Shown in pieces: positions 30,826-42,114 of a stretch of DNA of 64,000 nucleotides. The translations under genes and the position numbers were made by a program. Position 1 is the first letter of the stretch, and every line of letters begins with the position of its first letter. This stretch comes from Prorocentrum cordatum. Its lineage: Eukaryota; Sar; Dinophyceae; Prorocentrales; Prorocentraceae. The notes under the pieces were generated by a model. It ran no database searches. It was not told the DNA's origin and saw nothing but the letters and a program-made list of their open reading frames with translations. The stretch covers positions 133,372-197,371 of the forward strand of contig CAUYUJ010019259.1 in assembly GCA_963575745.1 (NCBI GenBank), given 5' to 3'.

Positions 30826-31074
30826 TTGCCCGCGACCGCGGTAGAAGACAGCACGCGCGCAGACATTGGTGACCACGAGGCAATCATAGACTCTGGCTGC
30901 TCCAAGGGCATGGTCAGCAAGGGTTGGAAAATGCCACACCTTGCTTCGGCAGGAGTGCCCGAGCTCTGCGCGAGGGAACGGCCGTCGAAAACAAAGTACA
31001 GGTTCGCTTGGGGAGACCCAAAAAGACAGAAGCCGCTGCAACTGTCCCTGTCCAACACTGGACGCCACCACTGA
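30826..31074 (+). pseudogene. Copia aspartic protease fragment
   Basis: The frame reads EAIIDSGCSKGMVSKGW, with the retropepsin DSG at about 30889-30897. The flap and second signature are not recognised before the frame closes. Confidence 0.65.
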
Positions 31075-31159
31075 GTTCGAAATTCCGAATACCAGCCCCG
31101 AGCAGGCAAAGGCCACGCTTCTTTTGTTTGGAAAGCCGTAGCTCAAGAATCTGAAGGCC

Positions 31160-32000
31160 GTGATCGATCTTGAACGGGGCGCAACGCATTCTAAAACAAC
31201 AGGCACCACAGTCCGGCTGAATACTTCGAGTGCGGGACACTATTTCCCCCCTCTCACGCTGCTCAGCAGCGTTGCCGCCGTCGCACCGGAGCCCCCAGAG
31301 ACGCCAGACTGCGACTGCGCACCCTTGGGCGATGCAACCGCTTTCGACACAGTAACTGTTCAAGAACACCCGAGAGCCTTCACCGTCTCGTTTCCGCCAG
31401 GGTTGGAGCAACTCCGCACCGAGCTCCAGACTGAATCCGGTCTCAAACGGACGCGCGACAAGTTGGCGCGCCCGACCGCAGACGAGCTGACGCGACACAT
31501 CACTCCGGTTCTGCTTCCCGAGACAGCGCCACAGATCAGGAAATTTGCCGAGAAAGTCACACTGGGTTGCAAGATCTGCGACAACTTCAGGAAATTACAC
31601 GCTCACCCAAAGACGTCTGGCACGTTTGTGAGAGACGTAGACAACCCTGCATCGACTCTTTTGAGGTGCCCGCACGCGGAAGCACGTACATCTTCCATCA
31701 CACGGTCGACTCCTCAAGATGGTCGCTCGCGGAGTTTACGTCCACGCGCGAACCTCCTGGAACCCTTGCTACCCTCTCGAGGTGGCAATCGGTATGCGGC
31801 TGTCTCCCACATAGTGTTCTCTCGGACAACGGCGGTGAGTATCAGAACAAGGAGGTGGAAACGTTCTTGATGCACCACGGCACGAGGCATTTTCGGATTC
31901 CTCCACATACCCCCGCCTCTCCTGGTCTACCAGAACGCCACGACGGACCGGGTGCAGTACTCAGCATGGAGGAAAACCAGAAAGGTTTGGCTCAGGGCCC
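31160..32000 (+). pseudogene. Copia integrase fragments
   Basis: The frame at 31160-31620 ends with LGCKICDNFRKLHAHP, the CxxC of the zinc-binding domain. The core resumes in a different frame with SVLSDNGGEYQNKEVETFL near 31820-31870, carrying the second catalytic Asp, followed by HGTRHFRIPPHTPASPG. At least one shift lies between them. Confidence 0.75.
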
Positions 32001-32639
32001 CTGATGGCAAGGCCATCGCTGTCCACAGGCACCGGGTACGACCGAGGGAGAACAGAGGCCAGCAGGACCAGAGCAACCGCCAGAAGGACCGCAGCAGCCG
32101 CCAGAAACGAGGCAGGAACTACGCAACATACGACGCGCGTGAAGGAGGAGCCGCAGGACGACGATTCTGCGCCACCACCCCCTCCACAAGCTCCACCTCC
32201 AGCAGTTCTTCCTGCTGCTGCAGTCCGTCCAGCCCTTGCTGGTTTTCCAGGACCTGCGAGCTTGGGACTCCCGGCCGCGGGAAATGGGACTCCAGCGCCT
32301 CGGGGCACGCTGCCCCCCCCCTCCGCGCGCGCCTCCTGTCTTTCCACCACAGCAGACGCCAGCCTCCGGCGCCGCTTTCGCGCCACCCATGGCGCCAGCT
32401 CCTTCGGAATCTCTACGCAGACACACGACCAAATATGCTCCGGGCGCAGGGGGGACAAGAAAAGGCAAAGGAGGAGGAGGAGGAGGACCAGGAAGAGGAG
32501 GAGGTCCTGGAACAGGAGGAAGAGGAACTTCGTCTTCATCAGCGGCCAAGAGGAAACCGTCCCGGGACGCCACAGATGACCAGCCCGCACACACGCCACA
32601 AAGGCTCCAAGACTCTGACGACGATCTGCTCGCTTCGAC

Positions 32640-33935
32640 CCCGAATGACAGACGATTCGTTTTTCATCGTGCCTGAACGGTGGCGCGGCTACGCTGCCGC
32701 GCGCAAGGTGTGTCGCCCCTGCCGAGACGCCGCCGTCGTAGGCGAGTCCGTTGTGGTCGCTCTCGCGGCAGCCAAGACACTGAAAGGGTCGCAAACGATT
32801 CCGTCTCGCATAGCTGAGTCCGACCCTTCCTCCGAAGCACCCCAGTTGAAAGGGGTAAACGCTATTTCCGAAAATTTCGACGAAGTACGCCTGCCACATG
32901 GGGCCAGAGCCGTTCCCTCTCGGTTCGTGCACACAGCGAAGGAAGGAGATCCCAAAGCACGCCTAGTCGCGCAAGGCTGTTTCGAACCAGGCGCCGAGAA
33001 CCACGTCGTAGACTCACCAACTCTCAACGGGAATTCCGTCTGATTCTCGCTGTCCTGGACGGGTGGACCCCCGAGGCGCGGAATGTCCGCAAAGCCTCCT
33101 TGCAGGCCGAGACCGACGCACACCCCCGCGGCGATGGCCCACCTGTCTGCGTCACGCCCCCGAAGAGCGCCCCAATCAGGCCTCGATTTGTTTGGAAGTT
33201 TCGCGGCGGCAAAACATGGGGCGGACTTCGTAGAGCACCACGCGCGCGGTTCTTTTACATGCGCAAGTTCCTCTTGGAGCGCGACTTCCAGCAATCCATT
33301 CGGGACCCTGCGTTTTCCCTCACTTCGAAGACGGCCATTTGACGGGATACGCAGGGCTTCACGTCGACGACGCGCCGCTGGCAGGAAAGGGGAAGCTTCG
33401 GGATGTGAGCGACTCGATACCTCTCCATTGGGGCTCCCAGCACAAGGACGACTTCACTTTCTGTTGTTTGGACATTTCCGTCAAACTTCCTTGGATATCT
33501 TTGGATCTGAAAGAGCACTGTCGCTCCCTATCGCTGATATCCGCGCCGCCTCGCCGGGCCCGTCAGCCGAACACTCCTGCGACAGAGCCGGAACGCGCAG
33601 CACTCGGAGCTGCTCTTGGCGAACAGATCCAGCGCACCGATCTGACCTGCCCCCGCGGCGTTTTCGCATGTAGCTCCACAGCGCCCACAGTGAAATCTGC
33701 AACAGTGTCCACCCCCCTGGAAGCGAACAAGAACGCCAGAAGACTGAGGGGGGAGGATGCAGTTTTGCATGTTGGGCCTATGGATCCGACAAAAAAATCC
33801 GTTCACGCGCACGACGACTCGTCCAAGGGAAAGCCGCCGCAGCGAGGCATGACCACCTTAATTGGAGAAGCGATCCTTGATGGTGCTTGTCCCATTGTGC
33901 GCGCTGATCTCTACCGCTGGGCTTCCAAGAAGTAA
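32640..33935 (+). pseudogene. Copia reverse transcriptase fragments
   Basis: SRFVHTAKEGDPKARLVAQG (about 32920-32975) is the RVT_2 start, and NHVVDSPTLNGNSV follows to a stop at 33041-33043. The catalytic box LHVDDAPLAG appears near 33360 in another frame. More fragments (ILDGACPIVRADLYRWASKK) run to 33935. Several shifts and stops show the gene is dead. Confidence 0.8.
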
Positions 33936-34141
33936 ACGAGGTCGATTAGCTCCACGATGGCCAGCAAAAGCCTTGCTGCAGAAAGTGCCCCTATGTGCAA
34001 TACGCGACGCGGCGGAGGATCCAAGAGGCTCTAAACCTAGAAGAGCCACCTGCTGGACTCCTCCTGGCGGATTCGTGATCCCATGTCACGAAGACGTACT
34101 CCACCACGCCACAGATCACGGAAGAAGACAGAACTCCACCC

Positions 34142-34378
34142 TTGCAGCGGATCAGAGAAGCGTGTGTTGAGTGGCAAAGAACAGCGAACAGCAAAGTTGT
34201 TCCTAGTGGTTTGTCTTGGGTACCTGATGCTAGCATGGTCGCAGACCCACTGACCAAGCCACACAGCAATCCAGCGAAAATCCTTGATCCGATCAGATCA
34301 TGTTCGATCGATTTGCGTTCGGCCGCGAGGCCGACTAGCGCTGCCTCGCGCTACCTGTCGCAGCCGATTGCGGCTTAA
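34142..34378 (+). pseudogene. Copia RNase H C-terminal fragment
   Basis: IREACVEWQRTANSKVV, then LSWVPDASMVADPLTKP, the closing signature of copia RNase H. Compare WCPTKYMVADALTK in the other element. Confidence 0.8.
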
Positions 34379-34428
34379 GGCGGACCGTCGCGCTGTGCCT
34401 ACCGACCGGCGGAAAGTTTGAGTTCGCC

Positions 34429-35402
34429 ATGGTTGCCACCGCTGCCATTGGTGCTCGCCCCCGGACAAGCACGGCGCCAGGGACCACGAGCAAGGCGTCC
34501 GCTCTGGCACCTCTGCCGCGCAGACCGCCGCCCACAGCACCGACGCCGCCGGTCAAGCATCAGCTTGCAGCTGCGCCCGCGCGCCAGTTTTTCGCAATCG
34601 AGCGCCACCTGGCCACGGAGAATCCGCGGAACTTCCGTTCCGAAGCGCCCGCGCCCAGGCGGACGCGGGGCCGCCAAGACCTCCGCCGGCCAGGGCAGGC
34701 CGAGAGAGCCGTGAGCCTCCTGAGGCAGCAGGCGCACGCGCAGCAGAAAGACAACATGCTGACAAACAGGCTGGCCGCGGACACGCACCTCCGAGAAAAA
34801 GGTGCGCCGCAGAAAGAGAAGCACCACAACGTTCTGTACCGCAGAGATGCGGGTCTCGGTGGACACTGGACGTCGGCTCGCCTGCTTCGGGGCCGCGAGA
34901 AGGCTAAGAGAAATCGCGCCCGCGCCCGGCTGGAGGGCGCAGATAGGGCCATTCAGGAGAGAGCTTTGACCCCAGGCAGGTCTTCCAGTTCACCCGAGTC
35001 GCCTGCTGAGGAGACGCCTCTTGCTGGTTCCTGGGGGCCGGCTGTCGAGGCAAAGCCAAGTCTTTCGCGCGCCGTTGTGTCTCCATCCCTTCACTGTGAT
35101 TCTGACGCCGAGACCCTCAGTTGCGACGGCAACGACAAGGGGGGCACTTGGAGCAAGCCCGAAGATATCGCGCCGCCCAAGCAGCCTCCAACAGGGAGGA
35201 GAATGACTGGCACGGCGGTGTCTCGAAGACCACAGACTGCCCTGAGCTGAGGCTCTCCACAGACCGGAACCTGAAGCGCAAGCCCCCCAAACAGGCCAGA
35301 CGCAGGAAGCGCATTGACAACCAGCAGGCGGAGAAGCAGGCCAAGGCTGAAGCAAAGAAGAAGGCGAAGAGGCGAAGACGGCTACTTCCTGAACTGAATT
35401 GA
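34429..35402 (+). CDS. Extra ORF between copia pol and the 3' LTR
   Basis: 273 codons from ATG 34429 to a stop at 35250. After a shift near 35200 a neighbouring frame continues in basic sequence (LKRKPPKQARRRKRIDNQQA) to 35402. It contains RQFFAIERHLATENPRNFRS, SLLRQQAHAQQKDNMLTNRL and EKHHNVLYRRDAGLGGHW, which read as genuine helical, Arg/Lys/Gln-rich protein. No family was recognised. Standard copia elements end soon after RNase H, so this is an accessory gene or a captured host segment. It lies within the LTRs on the same strand as gag-pol. It might encode a nucleic-acid-binding protein; that is inferred from charge alone. Confidence 0.5.
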
Positions 35403-35456
35403 GCCTTTCCTTTTCTGGCTGCTTTTCCCCTTCTTTACATAAACAAAAGAAAACTT

Positions 35457-35463
35457 GGGAGGC
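35457..35463 (+). promoter_or_regulatory. Polypurine tract
   Basis: GGGAGGC, preceded by AAAAGAAAACTT, abuts the 3' LTR, the expected position of the plus-strand primer. Confidence 0.5.
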
Positions 35464-35651
35464 TGTCAACCGCCCAACCTCTCACCATTTAGTTGTCTCA
35501 CTGTTCTGTTTCATCCCTCTCATCTCTCCTTGTTGTCTCTCCTTGTACTCCACTTCACCCCTGTCCTTCCACTGCAGTCTAGGGCCCTTGAGCCAGGGCG
35601 CCCAGGAAAAGAGCGATCGACGATGCGATCCGACACGGCCTTCGATCTACA
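35464..35651 (+). repeat. 3' LTR of the older copia element
   Basis: 188 bp, about 90% identical to the 5' LTR and lacking five bases after TGTCAACCG. GCAGC follows at 35652-35656. Confidence 0.92.
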
Positions 35652-35769
35652 GCAGCAACACCTGCCACCTTTTGGTGTAGCACCACGCCGATGACGCACA
35701 TCTGCTGATGTTGCCCGCCATATGGGCTTCAGGTCGCATATCCACATGTCGCGCACCAGCAGCCTCCAT

Positions 35770-36049
35770 CTGGCAGCGAGCCCTTACCGCCGACGTCGAA
35801 CTCCTCCACGACCGTTGGCTCCACCAGCCAGTGGCCCCCGCTGGGCAGCAGCACCGCGCCGCCGCCACCAGCGAGGCCCACGGACGCGAGGGGAGAGGAC
35901 GGCCCCCTGGGCACGGACAAAATGTCGGATTTTGCGTCGCACGTTACCGCTAACGACGCGCCCCGCCCTAGCGCCCGCCGCGCGCCCCGAAGGACACCCC
36001 ACGCGCGGGGCGGCCCCAGAGAGCCAGAAGGGCTACGGGGCTCAATCCC
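35770..36049 (-). CDS. Possible upstream exon of the IQ-motif gene
   Basis: The minus strand reads LAVTCDAKSDILSVPRGPSS, then GGHWLVEPTVVEEFDVGG, and then GTAAGG, a good splice donor, near 35785. The frame runs into the assembly gap at 36049. With the older copia element removed it would lie directly upstream of the IQ exon, so the element may sit in an intron between them. This is an inference; no homology was recognised. Confidence 0.25.
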
Positions 36050-36149
36050 NNNNNNNNNNNNNNNNNNNNNNNNNNNNNNNNNNNNNNNNNNNNNNNNNNN
36101 NNNNNNNNNNNNNNNNNNNNNNNNNNNNNNNNNNNNNNNNNNNNNNNNN
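36050..36149. other. Assembly gap (100 N)
   Basis: Exactly 100 unresolved bases, a conventional gap size, directly beside a tandem array. True length is unknown. Confidence 0.99.
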
Positions 36150-38150
36150 TGCGTCATGCTACAATGGCATGGAGGGGGAGGTGGCAGCAGGAGAAGCAAA
36201 AGAAGAGAAAGAACAATGATAATGGTGGGGCAGGAGCAGCACGAGGATGCGGATGGGGAGGGCAAACGGAGACGGAAGAAGGGGGCGGAGCAGGCAGTGG
36301 GAGAGAAGGGATAGGGAAGAGATGGAGGCGGGAGGGGTCGGGAAGCTGAGAAGAAGGAGGATGAGGAGGAGGAGGAGGAGGAGGAGGCGGAGGAAGAGGA
36401 GGAGGAGGAGGAGGAAGAGGAGGAGGAGGCAGGAGGAGAAGAGGAGGGATAAGGAGGAGGGGGAGGGGGCAGAGGGGGAGAGGAGGAGGAGGAGGAGCAG
36501 CAGCAGCAGGAGGGGGGGAGGAGGAGGGGGGCAGGAGGAGGAGCAGGAGGAGGAGGAGGAGGAGGAGGAGGAGTGAGAGAGAGGATGGGGAGAAAGAGAA
36601 AGAGCATGGAGGAAGAAGGCATGCAGTGGTATGGGCCCCGCTTGAGGAGGAGGAGGAGGAGGAGGAGGAGGAGGACGAGGAGGAGGAGGAGGAGGAGGAG
36701 GAGCGAGGAGGAGGGAAGCGGGGGAGAGCGAGGAGGGAAGGAGGAGGAGTGAGGGAGGCGGGATAAAGAGGTGGAGGAGCGAGGGGGGGGGGGCATGCGT
36801 CTCTCGATCTGCTCGGCCCCGCAGCAGCTTCAGCGCGAGACATGAATATATTGGGCCAACTTGCGCTCGCTTGATACAAACATGGGGTCGACTGTCCTCG
36901 GCGTCTGGCGCATTCGCCCTGGCTGCGTCATGCTACAATGGCATGGAGGGAGAGGTGGCAGCAGGAGAAGCAGAAGAAGAGAAAGAAAAATAATAATGGT
37001 GGGGCAGGAGCAGCACGAGGATGCGGATGGGGAGGGCAAACGGAGACGGAAGAAGGGGGCGGAGCAGGCAGTGGGAGAGAAGGGATAGGGAAGAGATGGA
37101 GGCGGGAGGGGTCGGGAAGCTGAGAAGAAGGAGGATGAGGAGGAGGAGGAGGAGGAGGAGGCGGAGGAAGAGGAGGAGGAGGAGGAGGAAGAGGGGAGGA
37201 GGAGGAGGAGGATAAGGAGGAGGGGGAGGGGAGGGGGAGAGGAGGAGGAGGAGAGCAGCAGAAGCAGGGAGGGCGGGGAGGAGGAGGGGCAGGAGGAGGA
37301 GGAGGGGGCAGGAGGAGGAGCAGGAGGAGGAGGAGGAGGAGGAGGAGGAGGAGGAGGAGGAGGAGAGGATGGGGAGAAAGAGAAAGAGCATGGAGGAAGA
37401 AGGATGCGAGGTAGGGCCGCTTGAGGAGGAGGAGGAGGAGGAGGACGAGGAGGAGGAGGAGGAGGAGGAGGAGGAGGAGGAGGAGGAGGAGCGGGGGAGA
37501 GGAGGAGGGAGAGGAGGAGTGAGGAGGGGAAAAGAGGTGGAGGAGAGGGGGGGGGCATGCTTCATCGATCTGCTCGGCCCCGCAGCAGCTTCAGCGCGAG
37601 ACATGAATATATTGGGCCAACTTGCGTTCGCTTGATACAAACATGGGGTCGACTGTCCTCGGCGTCTGGCGCATTCGCCCTGGCTGCGTCATGCTACAAT
37701 GGCATGGAGGGGGAGGTGGCAGCAGGAGAAGCAGAAGAAGAGAAAGAACAATGATAATGGTGGGGCAGGAGCAGCACGAGGATGCGGATGGGGAGGGCAA
37801 ACGGAGACGGAAGAAGGGGGCGGAGCAGGCAGTGGGAGAGAAGGGATAGGGAAGAGATGGAGGCGGGGGGAGGGTCTGGAAAGCTGAGAAAGAAGGAGGA
37901 TGAGGCGGAGGAGGAGGAGAGGGGGACGGAAGAGCGAGGCAGGAGGAGGAGGAAGAGGAGGAGGAGGAGGAGGAGGATAAGGAGGAGGGGAGGGGGAGGG
38001 GGAGAGGAGGATGGAGGAGGAGCAGCAGCAGCAGAAGGGAGGGAGGAGGAGGGGGGCAGGAGGAGGAGCACAGGGAGGAGGAGGAGGAGGAGGAGGAGGA
38101 GGAGGAGCGACGCGGAAGCAAGATGGAAGGGCAAGGGCGATGGCCAAGCG
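36150..38150. repeat. GAG-rich tandem array with a unit of about 770 bp
   Basis: The segment TGCGTCATGCTACAATGGCA starts units at 36150, 36924 and 37685. Each unit has about 210 bp of unique sequence (GGCAAACGGAGACGGAAGAA), a long GAG tract, then GCGAGACATGAATATATTGG and ATGGGGTCGACTGTCCTCGG. The second and third spacings are 774 and 761 bp. The array borders the gap, so more copies are likely. Glu/Arg and Ser/Leu/Pro frames are by-products. Confidence 0.9.
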
Positions 38151-38194
38151 CAAAAGGGGTCCACGCCCAGCGAGTCCCCCCCCCCCCCCGCGCT

Positions 38195-38290
38195 GCGGGG
38201 AGCGCCCGCAGCCAGTGGAGGCCATCGCCGCCTGGGCCGCCACGGTCGTGGGAGACTCGCCCTTGCTCGTCTACGGCAAGAGCTGGGGCG
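38195..38290 (+). CDS. Possible exon fragment, glutaredoxin-like
   Basis: Between GAG tracts the plus strand reads ERPQPVEAIAAWAATVVGDS then PLLVYGKSW. The VYGKSW segment recalls the VVYSKSWCPYC start of glutaredoxins, but the Cys pair is not present before the sequence returns to GGA repeat; it would have to lie in a further exon. Weak. Confidence 0.2.
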
Positions 38291-38720
38291 GGGAGGGGAG
38301 GGGGAGGGGAGGAGAGGTAGGAGGAGGAGGAGGAGGGGGAGGGGAGGAGAGGTAGGAGGAGGAGGAGGAGGAGGAGGAGGAGGAGGAGGAGGAGGAGGAG
38401 GGGAGGAGGGAGGCGGAGGAGGAGGAGGAGGAGGAGAGGGGGGGGAAGCGGGCAGGAGGAGGAGGAGGCGGAGGAGGAGGAAATGAGGAAAAGGTAAGAA
38501 AGAAGGAGGTGGAGGGAGAGACGCGAGGGGGAGGAGGGGAGAGGGAGAGGGAGAAGCGAGGAAGGAATGAGGAGGAGTCAGAAGGAGGAGGGGAGAGGAG
38601 GAGGAGGAGGAGGAGGAGGAGGAGGAAGAAGAAGAAGAAGAAGGAGGAGAAGAGGAGTAGGATGAGGAGGAGAAGGAGGAGGAGGAGGGGGGGAGAGCAG
38701 AAGCAGCAGAAGCAGCAGCA
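38290..38720. repeat. GAG/GGA microsatellite
   Basis: Purine triplets continue to about 38720, followed by a short AGCAGA tract. From 38720 to 38900 the sequence is unique with nothing recognised, and 38900-39075 is again purine-rich with AGC repeats. Confidence 0.9.
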
Positions 38721-39129
38721 GGCGAGGCAAAATGAGAAAGGAGATCGCGCAACACCTGACATCCTGCCCCTCGCCCCAATATCCCTTCCCACTGCGCTGA
38801 ATGAATCATTGTCTCGCCGCCAGCTGGGTGTCACAAAGGCCCTCGATGCCCAAAAAGGACAGCTGTAGGATGTGACCCGCAGATTGGTGCACCCAGGAAG
38901 GAGCAGCAGCAGCAGCAAACGAATGCGTAAGAGGCGGACGAGAGGAAGAGCTGAAAGGAGGAGGGCGAGGAGGAGGGTTAGGAGGAGAAGAAGTTGGAGA
39001 AGGAGGGGGAGGAGCAGCAGCCGCAGCAGGAGCAGCAGCAGCAGAAGCAGGAAGAGCAGGAGGATCAGGGGACGGCGGAGAGGGGAAGGGTGAGGGAGGG
39101 AAACGACAAGGAGCCAATCGAATCAAGGA

Positions 39130-40015
39130 GTGAGTACCATGCTGAACGACTGGAGCAGAGCACCGATCCTGAAATGTGTTTCACGCTGCAACGGGTGCAC
39201 TGTTTTTGAAGGACCGATACAGGTCTGAATGGAAAGCAGCATACACCATAACATGTGGTATTGAGGGTGTATCCCAAATAGCATGTCCCTCCCAATATAT
39301 GGTATGTAACCTGTGTGGGGGACATATACGATGTGTCAAATCTAATACATATGTATATACATACACACGTAGACATACAGTTATAATGTGTTCAACCGCT
39401 GATGTACACACAACATATGTGAAGCCGTAAGGGAGGTGCCATCCAGACTGTGCAATATATGGTGTGCTGCGTACGAGAAACACTATGATGTGCTGTCTGC
39501 GCGGTGTATCTATGTTGCGCAACATACGTTGTGCAATGTGTGGTGTGCGATGTACGTGGTGAAATCCATGCGGTTCAATGACTTGTTCTTCGCAGTGAGT
39601 TGTCAACTCCACTGCTCGCGCGATCATTCCACCCACCGACCCGCAGCATGGTTTGCAAAACACTTGCGGCGGCGTTTGCGATGACTGCTTGACGCTGGTT
39701 GGCGCACCGCTGCGGCCGCGCAAGCGCGCAGGCTCGCACGCGGAGCGGCCAGCTAGTCTGGCGCGAAAGACGCGGCAGCGGTGGCGATGACCGCTTGGGA
39801 ATCCCCAGCGCGTCTCGCAGGCGGCGCTGACGCGCGGGCACTTCAGTGCTAGTCGGTGACTCGGGCGGGCGCGGTGTCATGGCGACGTCGACAACGGCGG
39901 ACAGGATGATGATGGTAGCGATGCTGGCGCCGATGGTGGCACTGACGACGGCAGGGTCAATGATTGCGCCGATGCTGATCACGCCGATGGCGATAATGGT
40001 GGCCACGTGTCGGGG
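39130..40015. other. AT-richer stretch, no gene assigned
   Basis: 39230-39580 is rich in ATATGTATATACATAC-type sequence and GTGTGGTGTGC motifs, unlike the GC-rich surroundings. 39600-40015 is GC-rich with alternating GCGATG/GCGACG motifs. No frame has a recognisable domain. Confidence 0.45.
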
Positions 40016-40019
40016 ATGA

Positions 40020-40420
40020 AGTTGTTGGAAGGGTTTCGACATGCGCGCGCGGCCGACGGGCGCGAGTTGCCCACATTATGTTATTTGACAAAGGTTACGC
40101 CCGCCCCAGCAAGCTCGCAAAGGCGTTCGAATGAGTTTGACATGCTCGCGCGAGAGGCCCGCTTGGTCGCGGCTGATGTTTTTCACCCAAAAACAAGGTG
40201 CCCGGTGGAATTCGCAAGAGCGCGCGCGCAGACTTATTTGAAAAGTCATACTGCAAAACCAGCGCACGTGGTCGGGACAATCGATTTTGAAAACCTTACG
40301 AAACCTGCGGCTTGTTTGCCAGATTCTCTGGCAGACTCGTGCGACAACGCGCGCGTGTGGATTGAGTCACATATGTTCCAAGAAACGATTTACAACTGAT
40401 GATTTGTGACAAACGAGTGC
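40020..40420. repeat. Diverged relative of the 50-53 kb tandem array
   Basis: GGGTTTCGACATGCGCGCGC matches the GGATTTCGACATGCGCGCGC of the array at 50514 and 52789, and GAATTCGCAAGAGCGCGCGC matches GAATCCGCAAGAGCGCGCGG at 50690 and 52963. The intervening sequence is too diverged to align by eye. Confidence 0.4.
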
Positions 40421-40429
40421 GCGCGCATA

Positions 40430-41035
40430 TCTACATCTGACGAAGATGATAAAGATGGGCCCGTACCGTTTTATTTGGTATGGTACGAATAGGAATCCTA
40501 CAATGGACGATGGGGCAGAATCATATGTCAATTGCAATACGTGAGGTCGTCGTGAAAATCCAAGGAGAGCGGGGCGGCTTCTAGAAAAGAGAATCGATGT
40601 CGGGGCGGCGACGGTGACAACACAGCCGCCAGACCGCCACGCAGGCCCAGGCGACGGGTGGTGGCGACGGGGCGGCGACGACGGCAACATTGCCGACTGA
40701 CCGCCACACCGGAAAAGACGACGGGCGGCGACGAGGCGGCGACGGGTCGGGCAGGCCGGCCAGGGCCCCGCCCGTGGGCGTACCGCGCGCGCGTCGTCGT
40801 CCTGGGGTGGTTGCATTGCATTATGGAAGCCTTGGGGTGACCTTATCTCTCCTGGGGCCCCATCTCTGGTCCTCTCTTGCGGGTCTGGTGGCGACCTCCT
40901 GGGCCTCCATCATCCTCACTACTAGCAGCCACCTTGGCCCAAGAGGAAGAACACGGAACGAGGCCTCCTCCTCCTCTTCCTCGTCCTCTTCCTCCTCCTC
41001 CTTGTCCTCCTCCTCCTCTTACTCCCCTCTCCCTC
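40430..41035. other. Unique stretch and CTC microsatellite
   Basis: 40430-40960 shows GCGACG-rich sequence without a recognised gene. 40965-41030 is a CTC/TCC tract. Confidence 0.5.
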
Positions 41036-41044
41036 TCGCACGCC

Positions 41045-41263
41045 ATGCGCGCGGCACTGGCGTCAGTCCTGGCGCTGGGCGGCACCCTGCGGCTGCCGAG
41101 AGCGGTGGATGTGCCAGAGGCCATGCCCGCCAGTGACGAGGTGGACCTGTCCAACCTGGATATCCTGGAGGCCCTCGCTGCAACCACCAAGCTTACCTGG
41201 CTAGTGTTGGGCGGAGATCGAGCAGCTCGTTCTCATAGGGTCGAGCAGCTTACTGCACTCTGA
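41045..41263 (+). CDS. Hypothetical small ORF with a signal-peptide-like start
   Basis: 72 codons beginning MRAALASVLALGGTLRLPRA, which could be a signal peptide, followed by VDLSNLDILEALAATTKLTW. It sits directly after a pyrimidine tract, so the tract could be a splice acceptor and the ATG internal. No homology recognised. Confidence 0.25.
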   Translation: MRAALASVLALGGTLRLPRAVDVPEAMPASDEVDLSNLDILEALAATTKLTWLVLGGDRAARSHRVEQLTAL

Positions 41264-41269
41264 GGCCTG

Positions 41270-42110
41270 TAACGACGACTCAGGAGCCCCCGACGGAGTC
41301 ATCCATAGCAGAATTTCTGGTGAGGTGGCCTGCTTGCGAACGACTGCCCCCGCTGCAGCCAGTGCAGTTGGTAAGGCTTCGGGCTGCGCACGGACAGCCC
41401 CCCCCGGTAGTCCCAGCTGGCCTCCACAAGCCCCGTGGGTAGTCCAGGGGCGATCTCAGCACATTGGCGGCCCCCCTGGGGCGCTCTGCGCCACAGGGCT
41501 CGGGCGTTGAGACCACCCCAGGCTACTCGGCGGGCCTGTGGAGGTCAGCCGGCACTACCTGGCGGGGTTCCCAGACCCCCGACGTCGAGATTTGTCTCGC
41601 AACGTCGACTCCCAGAGATCTCAACCCTTCCCTATAGGACTGGTTTTTCCTCCGGGTCGTTCTTGTGACGGCCCCGAGGCCCCGAGGCCCCCGGAGGCCG
41701 AAGACAGCGAGAACCCTCCCGTCTCGATGTTTCACAGAGCGAGGGCATCTGGGTCGCTGCTGCTGCTCCGCCCCCCTGGCGCCGCCCCTGCCGCGCGCCT
41801 GGCCCTGCTCTGAGCGGGCCCGGCCTCCGTCTCCCTCCCGCCACCGCCGGGCGTCTCCTCTGTCCTCCTCGTGCATCGAGGCTCAGTTCGCGTCGTGCAT
41901 GACCTGCCAACGCCCTATCCACCAGCGCAGTCCCTCTCCCTAGCCGCCGACGCAAAAAGGGACCTGGGTTACCCGTGCGCAACCCGACGCCTGGCCACGT
42001 CCGACCCCCTCGCTCCCTCGTAGGGTGGCCGGGGCTTCCGACGTCGGGCGAGCTTTGGCCACGACGTGGGCCCCTCTGGAGGCCTCTCGGCCCTGCCCCC
42101 CCCCGACCCA
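41270..42110. other. Unique GC-rich stretch, no gene assigned
   Basis: Frames are open on both strands without recognised domains. The minus-strand frame merges with the adjacent satellite. Confidence 0.4.
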
Positions 42111-42114
42111 GTCT

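Larger units (their letters stand above)
28927..35651 (+). mobile_element. Older Ty1/copia LTR retrotransposon with an extra 3' ORF
   Basis: A 6.7-kb element with LTRs of 193 and 188 bp that begin TGTCAAC and end in ACA, a GCAGC target duplication, an initiator-Met type primer site and a GGGAGGC tract before the 3' LTR. The LTRs differ at about 19 positions plus a 5-bp indel (about 90% identity), so it is much older than the other element. Gag, protease, integrase, reverse transcriptase and RNase H pieces appear in copia order in different frames with several stops: a dead copy. An additional 270-codon ORF lies between RNase H and the 3' LTR. Confidence 0.93.

Noticed and set aside
30120-30840. 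Continuation of the Gag frame as an Arg/Pro-rich protein domain
   Set aside because: The zinc knuckle is mutated, the frame passes into GC-biased sequence, and other frames are equally open here.
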